From Pseudonocardia alaniniphila (GTDB taxonomy: Bacteria > Actinomycetota > Actinomycetes > Mycobacteriales > Pseudonocardiaceae), in NCBI RefSeq assembly GCF_022524485.1, contig NZ_JAKXMK010000013.1, forward strand, positions 124,001-188,000: 64,000 nucleotides of DNA, written 5' to 3'. The position numbers and the translations under genes are program-made. Below, piece by piece: positions 43,618-51,819 of the stretch. How positions within the stretch are numbered: position 1 is the stretch's first letter; each line of letters starts with the position of its first letter. The notes below the pieces were generated by a model. The model saw nothing but the letters and a program-made list of their open reading frames with translations. It was not told the DNA's origin and made no database searches.

Positions 43618-44187
43618 TCAGAACTCCTCGCCGCCGAAGTCCTCGGCGCCGCCGAACTCCTCACCGCCGGCGAATTCCTCCTCGCCGCCGGACATGTCGT
43701 CCTCGTCGTCGTCGAAGAAGGCGTCGGCGATGGCGGTGCCGATGAACGCGCCTGCGACGCTGGCCAGGAGCGTGCCGGCGATCATGCTGCCCATGCCCGG
43801 CCCCTGACGGCCGCCGCCGAGCGTGCGCTCCATCGTGCCGGGGTTGTGCATCTCGGCGCGGGTGGCCATCCGTGCCATCTCCCGCGGGTCGGTGGAGCGC
43901 GCCCGCTCCGCCTCCGGCACGTTGGTGCTCATCTCGGCGAGCACCCGCGAGCGCTGCTCCGGGGTGAGCTTGGCGAACGCCTCGGCGTGCGCCTGCTCGA
44001 TGGTCTCGGGGGGAGCGGTCTTCAGCATGTACCTGTAGCGCTCGACGGCGACCTCGTCAGGGTCGCGATCGTGCTCGTGGCCGTACTGCGGCCGGTGATG
44101 ATCGTGCGCCCGGTGATGGTCGTGCGTGGGGTGTGCGGTGTGCGCCGGCGGAGCGAAGCGTTCCTTCAGCTTGTCGAAGAGGCCCAT
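43618..44187 (-). CDS. His-rich small protein with acidic glycine-rich tail
   Basis: A 189-residue protein. After MGLFDKLKERF there is a histidine-rich stretch (HTAHPTHDHHRAHDHH) that could bind metal. A helical region follows (RYMLKTAPPETIEQAHAEAF, AKLTPEQRSRVLAEMS), then a Gly-rich hydrophobic segment (GMGSMIAGTLLASVAGAFIG) and a tail of repeated GGEEF-like units. The start is ATG 44187. Relatives in actinobacteria are uncharacterised as far as I recall. Confidence 0.65.
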   Translation of the reverse strand: MGLFDKLKERFAPPAHTAHPTHDHHRAHDHHRPQYGHEHDRDPDEVAVERYRYMLKTAPPETIEQAHAEAFAKLTPEQRSRVLAEMSTNVPEAERARSTDPREMARMATRAEMHNPGTMERTLGGGRQGPGMGSMIAGTLLASVAGAFIGTAIADAFFDDDEDDMSGGEEEFAGGEEFGGAEDFGGEEF

Positions 44188-44373
44188 CAGCGCGCGGCTC
44201 CCTGGCGTCGTTCTTCGCGAAGTTCGCGAAACGGATGATCCACGCCAACCCAACGATCACACCCGGCCGGGAGTTCCGCGGAACCTGTGCGGGTAGCCGA
44301 CCGGTAGCGGTGAGGTGGCGCGCCGGTGTCACCACGCCCTGCGCGGATGTCCTGAAAATCCTGTTTCGTTAAT

Positions 44374-44398
44374 TTGACTATCCATTCCGATATGGTCG
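44374..44398 (+). promoter_or_regulatory. AT-rich promoter/operator region before the MarR gene
   Basis: An unusually AT-rich island holds TTGACT (44374-44379), a -35-like hexamer, and the imperfect dyad GACTAT...ATGGTC (44377-44398). It lies 16-41 bases before the MarR start and is a likely site of autoregulation. This is inference from position and symmetry only. Confidence 0.35.
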
Positions 44399-44414
44399 CT
44401 ATGGGATCATTCGG

Positions 44415-44978
44415 GTGATCGAAATTGCCTCTTCCGTGAACGCTGTCACGCCAGTAGTCTCACGGCGGACATCATTTCGGGCACCGGACAGTGCGGACAC
44501 CAAAGTGATCAACGACGATACTGAAACTTTCGACGAGGTCGGCTCTGATGCCGACGTCGGAGAAGTGCTTCTCGCCCTCGGCGGGCGGCTCACCAGGTTG
44601 CAGACCGAGATTCTCGCCGGGCTCGACCAGTCCCTCACTATTCGGCAGTATCGAATTCTGTCCCGGGTCGGGAGCGGGCACACATCGCTCACCGCCTTGT
44701 GCAAACTTGCGCACCGCAACCCGTCCACGATGTCCGAGAGCGTGGACAAGATGGTCACCCGCGGATTCCTCATCCGCGGCACGTCCGACACCAGCCGTCG
44801 CACGATGCGGCTCGCGCTCACCCCGCTGGGCGTGGAAGCCCGGGATGCGGCGCGGCGGGCTCTCGAGAAGTTCGCCGCCGAGCTCACCGCAGGGCTGCCC
44901 GCGGAGATGCGCTCCCCACTCCTTCCGGCGCTGCGCCGGATCTACTTCGACACCCAGGGCCACCTGGACGACCGCTGA
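44415..44978 (+). CDS. MarR family transcriptional regulator
   Basis: A 187-residue regulator. The winged helix is in LTIRQYRILSRVGSGHTSLT, ALCKLAHRNPSTMSESVDKM (recognition helix) and RGFLIRGTSDTSRRTMRLAL (wing). The start is uncertain: GTG 44415 is used, but GTG 44505 would give a more ordinary N-terminus. It is followed after 69 bp by an MFS transporter gene on the same strand, a common pair in which the regulator controls the transporter. Confidence 0.85.
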   Translation: MIEIASSVNAVTPVVSRRTSFRAPDSADTKVINDDTETFDEVGSDADVGEVLLALGGRLTRLQTEILAGLDQSLTIRQYRILSRVGSGHTSLTALCKLAHRNPSTMSESVDKMVTRGFLIRGTSDTSRRTMRLALTPLGVEARDAARRALEKFAAELTAGLPAEMRSPLLPALRRIYFDTQGHLDDR

Positions 44979-45047
44979 TCGCGCGGCCCACCCGAACGGC
45001 CACCGCGACACACATTCAGCTTCGCGCCACAAGGAGGTGGTATCTCC

Positions 45048-46475
45048 ATGTCCCACCACGCCGCGACCGTCCCCGGTTCCAGCTCCCTGCTCACCCGGCT
45101 GGACGAATCCGGATTTACCAATCGGCATCTGACGCTCTACCTGACGGTACTGGCCGGGCATTTCCTGTGCGGTTTCGTCATCAACGTAACGGGGGTCACA
45201 CTCCCCGGAATCATCGGTACGTTCCATCTCTCCAGTGAGCAGGCCGGCTTCTACTCGTCGGTCCTGTTCGCGGGAATGCTCGTGGGCGCGGCGCTCGCGG
45301 GCTCGGTCTCCGACAGGTTCGGGCGCCGGGTTCCGCTGGCCGCCAGCATCGCGATCTACGCCGTGTTCTGCCTCGCGGCGGTGTTCGCCTGGAGCTTTCC
45401 GTCACTGCTGGTGTTCCGCGGGCTGCAGGGTGTCGGCCTCGGCGCGGAGATCGCGGTGGTGCTGCCCTACATCGCCGAGTTCGCACCCTCCCGCCACCGC
45501 GGCCCGATGGTCACCATGGCCACCTCCGCGTGGCTCATCGGCACGCCGGTGGCCGCCGCGATCGGGGCGCTGGTGGTGCCCGCGTTCTCCTGGCGCGCCA
45601 TGTTCGTGATTGGGACGCTGCCGGTCATCGTCAGCCTGTTCATGCTGGCCCGGCTCCCGGAGTCGGTGCGCTACCTGTTGCGCAGCGGACGGGCACAGGA
45701 TGCGCTCCGGATCGTCGACCGGCTCTGTCCGGAGTCACGCGGCGCCGCGGGGGACCTCACCGCCGTGCGCGGCGCGCAGCCCGAACCCGCCGGATCGATC
45801 GGGTCACTGCTCGGACGCTCCTACCTCCGCTACACCATCGCGCTGTGGATCATGGAGGTCTGCGGTGGGGCGTTCCTCTACGGGCTCTCCGGCTGGCTGC
45901 CCTCCGTGCTGGAGGGCCAAGGCGTCGGCTTGCTCAAGAGCTTCGGCTACACCGCGATCATCACCGCGGTGGGTGTGGTGGGCAGCATCCTGGCGGGCCA
46001 GCTGATCAACCGGATCGGCCGCCGGGTCGTGCTCGGCGTGTCATTCCTGGTCAGCGGGCTGCTCTGCTTCGTGTGGGGCACCGCGTCGGCAGCCGTCGCG
46101 GTGGTGGTGCTCGGCTCGCTCGCCACCTTCTTCGGAAGCGGGCTGGGCGGTGCCACGCTCTTCGCCTACGCCAGCGAGCTGTACCCCACGGCGAGCCGGG
46201 CCACCGGCATCGGCTGGGCCGCCGCGATGCAGAAGGTGGGCGGGCTCGTGATGCCCGTGCTGGTCGGTTTCGTGCTGGCCATGCACACCTCGCACTACGC
46301 ATTCTTCGTGCTCTTCGGCGTCATCTCGATCGTCGCCGGCCTCATCGCCCTCGCCGCCACCTTCGAGACGAAGGGCAAGACGGTCGAGGAGGTGGCGCGC
46401 GAGGTCGCCGCAGGTCGGGGTGCCCCGGTCGTCGCCCCGGCGGCATTGGCGGATGCGGGGCCGGCAGGCTCCTGA
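45048..46475 (+). CDS. MFS transporter, aromatic acid/sugar-type symporter family
   Basis: A 475-residue 12-helix transporter. Between helices 2 and 3 lies GSVSDRFGRRVPLAASIAIY, on helix 4 RGLQGVGLGAEIAVVLPYIA, and in the middle RLPESVRYLLRSGRAQDALR. The second half has INRIGRRVVLGVSFLVSG and YASELYPTASRATGIGW. This pattern fits the AAHS/SP group importing aromatic or organic acids with protons. A very strong AAGGAGGTGG precedes ATG 45048. It is probably controlled by the adjacent MarR regulator. The substrate is unknown. Confidence 0.9.
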   Translation: MSHHAATVPGSSSLLTRLDESGFTNRHLTLYLTVLAGHFLCGFVINVTGVTLPGIIGTFHLSSEQAGFYSSVLFAGMLVGAALAGSVSDRFGRRVPLAASIAIYAVFCLAAVFAWSFPSLLVFRGLQGVGLGAEIAVVLPYIAEFAPSRHRGPMVTMATSAWLIGTPVAAAIGALVVPAFSWRAMFVIGTLPVIVSLFMLARLPESVRYLLRSGRAQDALRIVDRLCPESRGAAGDLTAVRGAQPEPAGSIGSLLGRSYLRYTIALWIMEVCGGAFLYGLSGWLPSVLEGQGVGLLKSFGYTAIITAVGVVGSILAGQLINRIGRRVVLGVSFLVSGLLCFVWGTASAAVAVVVLGSLATFFGSGLGGATLFAYASELYPTASRATGIGWAAAMQKVGGLVMPVLVGFVLAMHTSHYAFFVLFGVISIVAGLIALAATFETKGKTVEEVAREVAAGRGAPVVAPAALADAGPAGS

Positions 46476-46499
46476 CGTCCCGGACAGGCTCACCACCCC

Positions 46500-46533
46500 C
46501 CCCGCCGGAACGTGCGGTCGGCCACCGGCGGGG
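46500..46533 (+). terminator. Hairpin after the MFS transporter gene
   Basis: CCCCGCCGG and CCGGCGGGG form a perfect 9 bp stem with a 16-base loop, 25 bases after the transporter stop and 73 bases before hrcA. It is probably a terminator. Confidence 0.65.
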
Positions 46534-46605
46534 CGATGATGAGCGCTCAACTCGTGGAGAACACCTAGACTGGTGAGAACACCACGAACCGGGGAGGAAC
46601 GCCGC

Positions 46606-47625
46606 GTGAACGCCGACGAGCGTCGCTTCGCGGTCCTGCGGGCGATCGTGGCGGACTATGTCGCCACGCATGAGCCTGTGGGCTCGAAGATGATCGTCGA
46701 GCGCCACAACCTGGGCGTCTCCAGCGCCACCGTGCGCAACGACATGGCCGTCCTCGAGGAGGACGGACTGATCGCCCAGCCGCACACCAGCGCAGGGCGG
46801 GTGCCCACCGACAAGGGCTACCGCCTGTTCGTCGATCGGCTGGCGCAGGTCAAACCCCTGTCGCTGGCCGAGCGGCGTGCGCTGCAGGCGTTCCTCGACG
46901 GCGCGATCGACCTCGACGACGTGCTGCGGCGTAGCGTGCGGCTGCTCGCGCAGCTCACGCGCCAGGTCGCCGTGGTGCAGTACCCCACGCTCACCCGCTC
47001 CACCGTGCGCCACTGCGAGATCGTGGCGCTCACCCCGGCGCGGCTGATGCTGGTGGTGATCACCGACAGTGGCCGGGTGGACCAGCGGGTGGTGGATCTC
47101 GGTGAGGTGCTCTCCGACGACCAGGTCGCGCAGCTGCGCAGCCTGATCAACGGAGCGCTTGCCGGCCGCAGGCTGGCGGCCGCGTCCGTCGCGGTGGCCG
47201 ACCTGCCCGAGTCCGTCCCGCCCGAACTGCGTGACGTGATCGTCACTCTCTCCACCGTGCTCATCGAGACCCTCGTCGAGCACCCCGAGGAGCGGTTGCT
47301 GCTCGGCGGCACCGCCAACCTCACCCGAAACGCGGGCGACTTCCCGGGATCTCTGCGGCAGGTCCTCGAAGCCCTCGAGGAACAGGTGGTGGTCCTCAAG
47401 CTGCTCGCCTCCGCGCAGGATCCCGGCACCGTCACGGTGCGCATCGGCGAGGAGAACGAGGCCGAGGAGATGCGCGACACATCCGTGCTGTCGATCGGAT
47501 ACGGCCCCGGCACCGTTCTGGGTGGCATGGGTGTTGTCGGCCCCACCCGGATGGACTATCCGGGCTCGATTGCGGCGGTCCGTGCGGTGGCGCGGTACGT
47601 GGGTGAGATCCTGGCAGGGCGCTGA
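46606..47625 (+). CDS. hrcA: Heat-inducible transcription repressor HrcA
   Basis: A 339-residue repressor of class I heat-shock genes. The DNA-binding end is EERRFAVLRAIVADYV-like (DERRFAVLRAIVADYVATHE), then SKMIVERHNLGVSSATVRND and HTSAGRVPTDKGYRLFVD. The C-terminus with SIGYGPGTVLGGMGVVGPTR is typical. Start GTG 46606 with GGGGAGGA upstream; TAGACT at 46565-46570 is a possible -10. No CIRCE element (TTAGCACTC-N9-GAGTGCTAA) is seen just upstream, so autoregulation at this promoter is not evident. Confidence 0.96.
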   Translation: MNADERRFAVLRAIVADYVATHEPVGSKMIVERHNLGVSSATVRNDMAVLEEDGLIAQPHTSAGRVPTDKGYRLFVDRLAQVKPLSLAERRALQAFLDGAIDLDDVLRRSVRLLAQLTRQVAVVQYPTLTRSTVRHCEIVALTPARLMLVVITDSGRVDQRVVDLGEVLSDDQVAQLRSLINGALAGRRLAAASVAVADLPESVPPELRDVIVTLSTVLIETLVEHPEERLLLGGTANLTRNAGDFPGSLRQVLEALEEQVVVLKLLASAQDPGTVTVRIGEENEAEEMRDTSVLSIGYGPGTVLGGMGVVGPTRMDYPGSIAAVRAVARYVGEILAGR

Positions 47626-47676
47626 CAGGGCATTATCGATCCGGCACGAGTTGTGAACGGTTGAGCGAGAAGGACC

Positions 47677-48846
47677 ATGGGGAACGCCAGGGTGGCACGG
47701 GACTACTACGGGATCCTGGGCGTCGACAGTGACGCCGGGCCCGACGAGATCAAGCGGGCGTACCGCAGGCTCGCGCGCGAGCTGCATCCCGACGTCAACC
47801 CCGACGCGGCGGCACAGGAGCGGTTCCGCGAGGTGAGTGCGGCCTACGAGGTGCTGTCCGACCCGGAGAAGCGCCGCATCGTCGACCTGGGCGGCGACCC
47901 TCTGGGCAACGGCGCCGGCGCCCGCGGTGGCGGCGGCGACCCGTTCAGCGCCTTCGGCTTCGGCGACATCATGGACGCCTTCTTCGGCGGCCAGGGCGGT
48001 GGCCGTGGACGTGGCCCGCGCAGCCGTGTGCAACCGGGGGCCGATGCGCTGATCCGGATGCACCTCACGCTCGAGGAGTGCGCCACCGGCGTCACGCGTG
48101 ACCTCACCGTCGACACCGCCGTGCTCTGTTCGGTGTGCACCGGTTCGGGCTGCGCACCCGGCAGCGTGCCCACGATGTGCGACATCTGCAACGGCCGCGG
48201 CGAGGTGCAGAGCGTTCAGCGCTCGTTCCTCGGCCAGGTCGTCACGTCGCGGCCGTGCCCCAACTGCCGCGGGTTCGGCGAGGTCATCCCCGAGCCGTGC
48301 CGGCAGTGCGGCGGCGACGGGCGGGTGCGTTCCCGGCGTTCGGTCGGCGTGCGGATCCCGGCCGGTGTGGCCGACGGCATGCGGGTGCGGCTGGCCGGAC
48401 AGGGCGAGGTCGGGCCCGGCGGCGGCCCGGCGGGCGACCTGTACGTGGAGGTCGAGGAGGAGCCGCACGAGCTGTTCACGCGCGACGGCGCCGACCTGCA
48501 TTGCACCGTGGAGCTGCCGATGACCGCGGCTGCCCTCGGCACCACACTGCCGCTGCCCACCCTCGACGGGATGGAGGAGCTGCACGTCGAGCCGGGCACG
48601 CAGGCGGGCACGGTGCGCACGCTGCGGGGCAAGGGGATGCCACGGCTGCGCTCCAGCGGACGGGTGGACGGCCACGGCGACCTGATGGTGCACGTCGACG
48701 TCGCGGTGCCGACCAGCCTCACCAAGGAGCAGACCGAGCTGCTGCGTCAGCTCGCCGCGTTGCGTGGGGAGGAACAGCCCGACCTGGCCGCGGGCAACCG
48801 CAACGGCCACGGCATCTTCTCCCGGCTGCGCGACTCGTTCCGCTGA
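47677..48846 (+). CDS. dnaJ: Molecular chaperone DnaJ (DnaJ2 type)
   Basis: A 389-residue Hsp40 co-chaperone of DnaK. The J-domain has RLARELHPDVNPDAA with the HPD motif, followed by a Gly/Phe region (GGGGDPFSAFGFGDIMDAFF). The zinc domain has four C-x2-C-x-G-x-G repeats (CSVCTGSG, CDICNGRG, CPNCRGFG, CRQCGGDG). The ATG at 47677 has AGAAGGA just upstream. GTG 47692, giving the usual MARDYYG start, is equally plausible. Placement after hrcA is the standard actinobacterial order and marks this as the second, HrcA-linked DnaJ. Confidence 0.96.
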   Translation: MGNARVARDYYGILGVDSDAGPDEIKRAYRRLARELHPDVNPDAAAQERFREVSAAYEVLSDPEKRRIVDLGGDPLGNGAGARGGGGDPFSAFGFGDIMDAFFGGQGGGRGRGPRSRVQPGADALIRMHLTLEECATGVTRDLTVDTAVLCSVCTGSGCAPGSVPTMCDICNGRGEVQSVQRSFLGQVVTSRPCPNCRGFGEVIPEPCRQCGGDGRVRSRRSVGVRIPAGVADGMRVRLAGQGEVGPGGGPAGDLYVEVEEEPHELFTRDGADLHCTVELPMTAAALGTTLPLPTLDGMEELHVEPGTQAGTVRTLRGKGMPRLRSSGRVDGHGDLMVHVDVAVPTSLTKEQTELLRQLAALRGEEQPDLAAGNRNGHGIFSRLRDSFR

Positions 48847-48974
48847 CCTGCCCGACCGATGAGCGCCGGGTCCGCGCCCGGTCCCACCGAGGTGGCCACA
48901 CTCGTCGATGTCGGTGGCCTGCCCACTGAGCCCGCTGCCGCCCGCCCCGGTCCCGGGCGCGGGAGGATCGTCTC

Positions 48975-49718
48975 GTGAGTACCGCACCACTGTTCCTCGT
49001 CGACGCGTTGCCGTCCGGCGACCGCGCTGTCCTCGACGGGCCCGAGGGGCGTCACGCGGCCACGGTCAAGCGGCTGCGTCCGGGCGAGGCCGTGCAGCTC
49101 GCCGACGGCCACGGCGGGCTCGCCCATGCTGTCGTCGACGCGGCGGGCCGTGACACCGTCGACCTGACCGTGACCTCGCGGGTCGTGCTGGAGCCGCCCG
49201 CGCCTCGCGTTCTGCTCGCCCAGGCCCTCGTCAAGGGTGACCGCGGCGAGCTGGCCGTCGAGATGGCCACCGAGGCCGGGATCGACGGGGTCCTGCCGTG
49301 GCGCGCGGCGCGGTGCATCGCGCGCTGGGACGACGGGCCGCGCGGGGAGAAGGCGCTGGGCCGTTGGCGCAGCACGGTGCGCGAGGCGGCCAAGCAGTCC
49401 CGGCGCCCGTGGTTGCCGGACGTCGAGGAGCCAGTGACGACCGGGGAGCTGGCGCGGCGGGTGGGTGCCGCGGCCGGTGCGCTGGTGCTGCACGAGGGCG
49501 CGGGCGACCGGCTCGCGGACATCGCCGACGAGATTCCGCGCACCGGCGACCTCCTGCTCGTGGTCGGCCCGGAGGGCGGGATCACCGACGAGGAGATCGA
49601 GACGCTCGTGGCCGCGGGTGCCCGGCCCGTGCGGCTGGGCCAGGAGGTGTTGCGCGCCTCGACCGCGGCCGCCGTCGCGCTCGGTGCGCTCGGTGTGCTG
49701 ACCGATCGCTGGAGCTGA
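48975..49718 (+). CDS. rsmE: 16S rRNA (uracil1498-N3)-methyltransferase
   Basis: A 247-residue SPOUT methyltransferase modifying U1498 of 16S rRNA. RHAATVKRLRPGEAVQLADG is the N-terminal PUA-like part. VLLAQALVKGDRGELAVEMA, EAAKQSRRPWLPDV and the knotted cofactor site VVGPEGGITDEEIETLVAAG with RLGQEVLRASTA are diagnostic. The start is GTG 48975. It follows dnaJ as in most actinobacteria. Confidence 0.96.
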   Translation: MSTAPLFLVDALPSGDRAVLDGPEGRHAATVKRLRPGEAVQLADGHGGLAHAVVDAAGRDTVDLTVTSRVVLEPPAPRVLLAQALVKGDRGELAVEMATEAGIDGVLPWRAARCIARWDDGPRGEKALGRWRSTVREAAKQSRRPWLPDVEEPVTTGELARRVGAAAGALVLHEGAGDRLADIADEIPRTGDLLLVVGPEGGITDEEIETLVAAGARPVRLGQEVLRASTAAAVALGALGVLTDRWS

Positions 49719-50057
49719 CCGGTCGGAAACCGGCGCGGCGCACCCGTTCGTTCGGTCAGTACCGATCCGCCGATCGCTCGGCGGGCCACCGGCGCTCTCA
49801 TCAGCATTGACGGCCCCGAGCGCCCCCGTCCGGGTCCAGATACGTCGGACCTGCGGGTTCATCCGGGTGAGGACGGCTTTCACGGTTCGTTCCTCGCGGT
49901 ACCTTCTGTCGGAATCCGGCCGTGCAGACGGCCGGCCCGCACCGTGAGCGTGCTCGCCCACGGGGCCGCCGGTGGAGTCCCCCTCAACCGGCGGAGTCAC
50001 GTCGCGGTGGGTGTCCCCCCACGTCCACCGCGACGTGACGAATCGGTTTCCCGTGTC
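49719..50057. other. 339 bp intergenic region with several hairpins
   Basis: Just after the rsmE stop, CCGGT-CGGAA-ACCGG can form a small terminator-like stem. CCGGCCG-TGCAGA-CGGCCGG (49916-49935) is a perfect 7 bp hairpin. A long inverted repeat follows at 49996-50039 (separate entry). No gene is convincing on either strand. Confidence 0.6.
49996..50039. repeat. Perfect 15 bp inverted repeat upstream of the hydrolase gene
   Basis: GTCACGTCGCGGTGG and CCACCGCGACGTGAC are exact reverse complements separated by 14 bases, and end 18 bases before the ATG at 50058. No T-run follows. It could be an operator or an attenuator-type hairpin in the leader of the hydrolase-cyclase-ThDP enzyme genes. Confidence 0.7.
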
Positions 50058-50882
50058 ATGATCCCGTCCGTGAGTCGCCCAGAGGCCCCACTCCGGTTCG
50101 AATACGGCATCCACCCCGCCCAGTTCGGCGAGCTGACCCTTCCGGCAGGCGATGTCCGAGCGGTCGCCGTCGTGGTGCACGGTGGTTTCTGGCGGCAGGC
50201 CTACGGACTCGAGCTGGGTCGCCCGCTGGCCGCCGACCTCGCGGACGCCGGGCTCGCCGCATGGAACATCGAGTACCGGCGGGTGCCGGTGCCGGCCGAC
50301 AGCACCGGCTCCGCCGACGGCGACAGCGGTGGCTGGCCCCGCACGTTCGACGACGTCGCGGCGGCGGTGGATGCGCTGGCCGGTCCGGTGCAGGACGCGG
50401 TCGGTGGCCGGTTGCCGATGGAGCGCGTCGTCGCGGTCGGGCACTCCGCAGGCGGACACCTCGCCACGTGGCTCGCCGCCCGTTCCGGGCTTCCCGCGGG
50501 TGCGCCCGGCGCGGGGCCTCTCGTCGAACTGCGTGGCGTCGTCAGCCAGGCCGGTGTACTGGACCTCGTCGACGCCGCCGAACGCCGGGTGGGCAGCGGT
50601 GCGGTGCAGGCGCTGCTCGGCGGTGACCCGTCCGATGTCCCGGACCGGTACTCGCTCGCATCGCCCATCGCCCGCCTCCCGATCGGCGCGCCGGTGGTGT
50701 GCGTGCACGGCACCGCGGACGTGAACGTGCCGATCCGGCAGAGCGAGCGGTTCGTGGCTGCGGCCGGGGACGCGGCCGAGCTCGTCACGCTGCCAGGGGT
50801 GGACCACATGGCACTGATCGACCCGTCGAGCGCCGCGTGGCGCGCCTGCCGCGACGCCCTGGAGCGTCTCCTCAAGGACTAG
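50058..50882 (+). CDS. Alpha/beta hydrolase, kynurenine formamidase/esterase-like
   Basis: A 274-residue alpha/beta hydrolase. VVVHGGFWRQAYGLEL has the HGGxW oxyanion motif, VVAVGHSAGGHLATWLA the Ser nucleophile, VCVHGTADVNVPIRQSERFV the Asp, and LPGVDHMALIDPSS the His. The HGGFW form is typical of arylformamidase-like and BD-FAE esterases. The start ATG 50058 was preferred; GTG 50070 is an alternative. It leads a co-directional set with a cyclase-family hydrolase and a ThDP enzyme. A perfect 15 bp hairpin sits in its leader. Confidence 0.83.
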   Translation: MIPSVSRPEAPLRFEYGIHPAQFGELTLPAGDVRAVAVVVHGGFWRQAYGLELGRPLAADLADAGLAAWNIEYRRVPVPADSTGSADGDSGGWPRTFDDVAAAVDALAGPVQDAVGGRLPMERVVAVGHSAGGHLATWLAARSGLPAGAPGAGPLVELRGVVSQAGVLDLVDAAERRVGSGAVQALLGGDPSDVPDRYSLASPIARLPIGAPVVCVHGTADVNVPIRQSERFVAAAGDAAELVTLPGVDHMALIDPSSAAWRACRDALERLLKD

Positions 50883-50977
50883 TACTTCGCGCACTGGGCG
50901 GATATGCAGTCATACGCAAGGATCATTGGGGATCGCGATACGCCTACGACCACATGCCGATCTCGGAGGAACCTGCC

Positions 50978-51751
50978 ATGCCGGTGCTGCAGAACCTGCT
51001 CGACGCGCTACGCACGCGTGCCGTCGAGGTCATCGACCTCACCGCGCCGCTGCACAGCGGAACCCCGGTTCTCCAGCTGCCTCCGCAGTTCGCCAACGCC
51101 TCGCCGTTCGGGCTCACCGAGATGAGCCGTTACGACGACCGCGGCCCCGCCTGGTACTGGAACAACATCCAGACCTCTGAGCACACCGGCACGCATTTCG
51201 ATGCGCCGGTGCACTGGGTGACCGCGAAGGACGGCGAGGACATCGCGCAGGTGCCGGCCGCTCGGCTGGTAGCGCCCGCCGCCGTGCTGGACTTCTCGGC
51301 GGAGTGCGAGAAGAACCCGGACTTCCTGCTGGAGATCGACCACGTCCGTGCGTGGGAGTCCGAGCACGGGCCACTCCCGGAGGGTGGCTGGCTGCTCTAC
51401 CGGACGGGTTGGGACAGCCGCAGCGATGATGCCGACGCATTCCTGAACGCCGACGAGACGGGGTCGCACACGCCCGGCATCTCCGTCGAGTGCGCGAAGT
51501 GGCTCGCCGAGGAGGCCCCGGTGATGGGGCTCGGCGTGGAGACCGTGGGCACCGACGCGGGTGCGGCGCACTCGTTCGACCCGCCGTTCCCGTGCCACTC
51601 CTACATGCTGGGGGCGGGCAAGTACGGGCTGACCCAGCTGCAGAACCTTGCGCAGCTGCCGCCCACCGGCGCGGTGGTGATCGCGGGTCCGCTGCCGATC
51701 GTCGGCGGGTCGGGGAGCCCGGCCCGGGTGCTGGCGCTGGTGGAGCCGTGA
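50978..51751 (+). CDS. Cyclase-family (kynurenine formamidase-type) metal hydrolase
   Basis: A 257-residue protein of the putative cyclase/KynB family. The metal motif is EHTGTHFDAPVHW (HxGTHxDxPxH), with DLTAPLHSGTPV at the N-terminus and VMGLGVETVGTDAGAAHSFD later. Such enzymes hydrolyse amide or isatin-type rings with manganese or zinc. Start ATG 50978 with GGAGGA seven bases upstream. The stop overlaps the ATG of a 22-codon frame which in turn overlaps the ThDP enzyme start, so all are probably translated together. Confidence 0.88.
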   Translation: MPVLQNLLDALRTRAVEVIDLTAPLHSGTPVLQLPPQFANASPFGLTEMSRYDDRGPAWYWNNIQTSEHTGTHFDAPVHWVTAKDGEDIAQVPAARLVAPAAVLDFSAECEKNPDFLLEIDHVRAWESEHGPLPEGGWLLYRTGWDSRSDDADAFLNADETGSHTPGISVECAKWLAEEAPVMGLGVETVGTDAGAAHSFDPPFPCHSYMLGAGKYGLTQLQNLAQLPPTGAVVIAGPLPIVGGSGSPARVLALVEP

Positions 51752-51819
51752 TGGCGGACGGCGAGGGCGCCCGGCTGAACGGGCTGTATGAGCCCTGCGA
51801 TCGGGAGATGACCACATGA
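51751..51819 (+). CDS. 22-codon bridging ORF between cyclase and ThDP enzyme
   Basis: ATG 51751 shares its A with the cyclase TGA (TGATG), and the TGA at 51817-51819 overlaps the ATG of the next gene (ATGA at 51816). The peptide is acidic with one Cys (GLYEPCDREMTT at the end). The overlaps on both sides look like a relay that carries ribosomes from one gene to the next; a function for the peptide itself is not implied. Confidence 0.45.
   Translation: MADGEGARLNGLYEPCDREMTT

Noticed and set aside
46534..46605. Search for a CIRCE operator upstream of hrcA
   Set aside because: Only GAGCGCTC-like fragments are present; the paired TTAGCACTC/GAGTGCTAA arms are missing.
46342..48990. 882-codon open frame antisense to hrcA and dnaJ
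   Set aside because: Same codon-bias shadow; hrcA and dnaJ are unambiguous on the plus strand.
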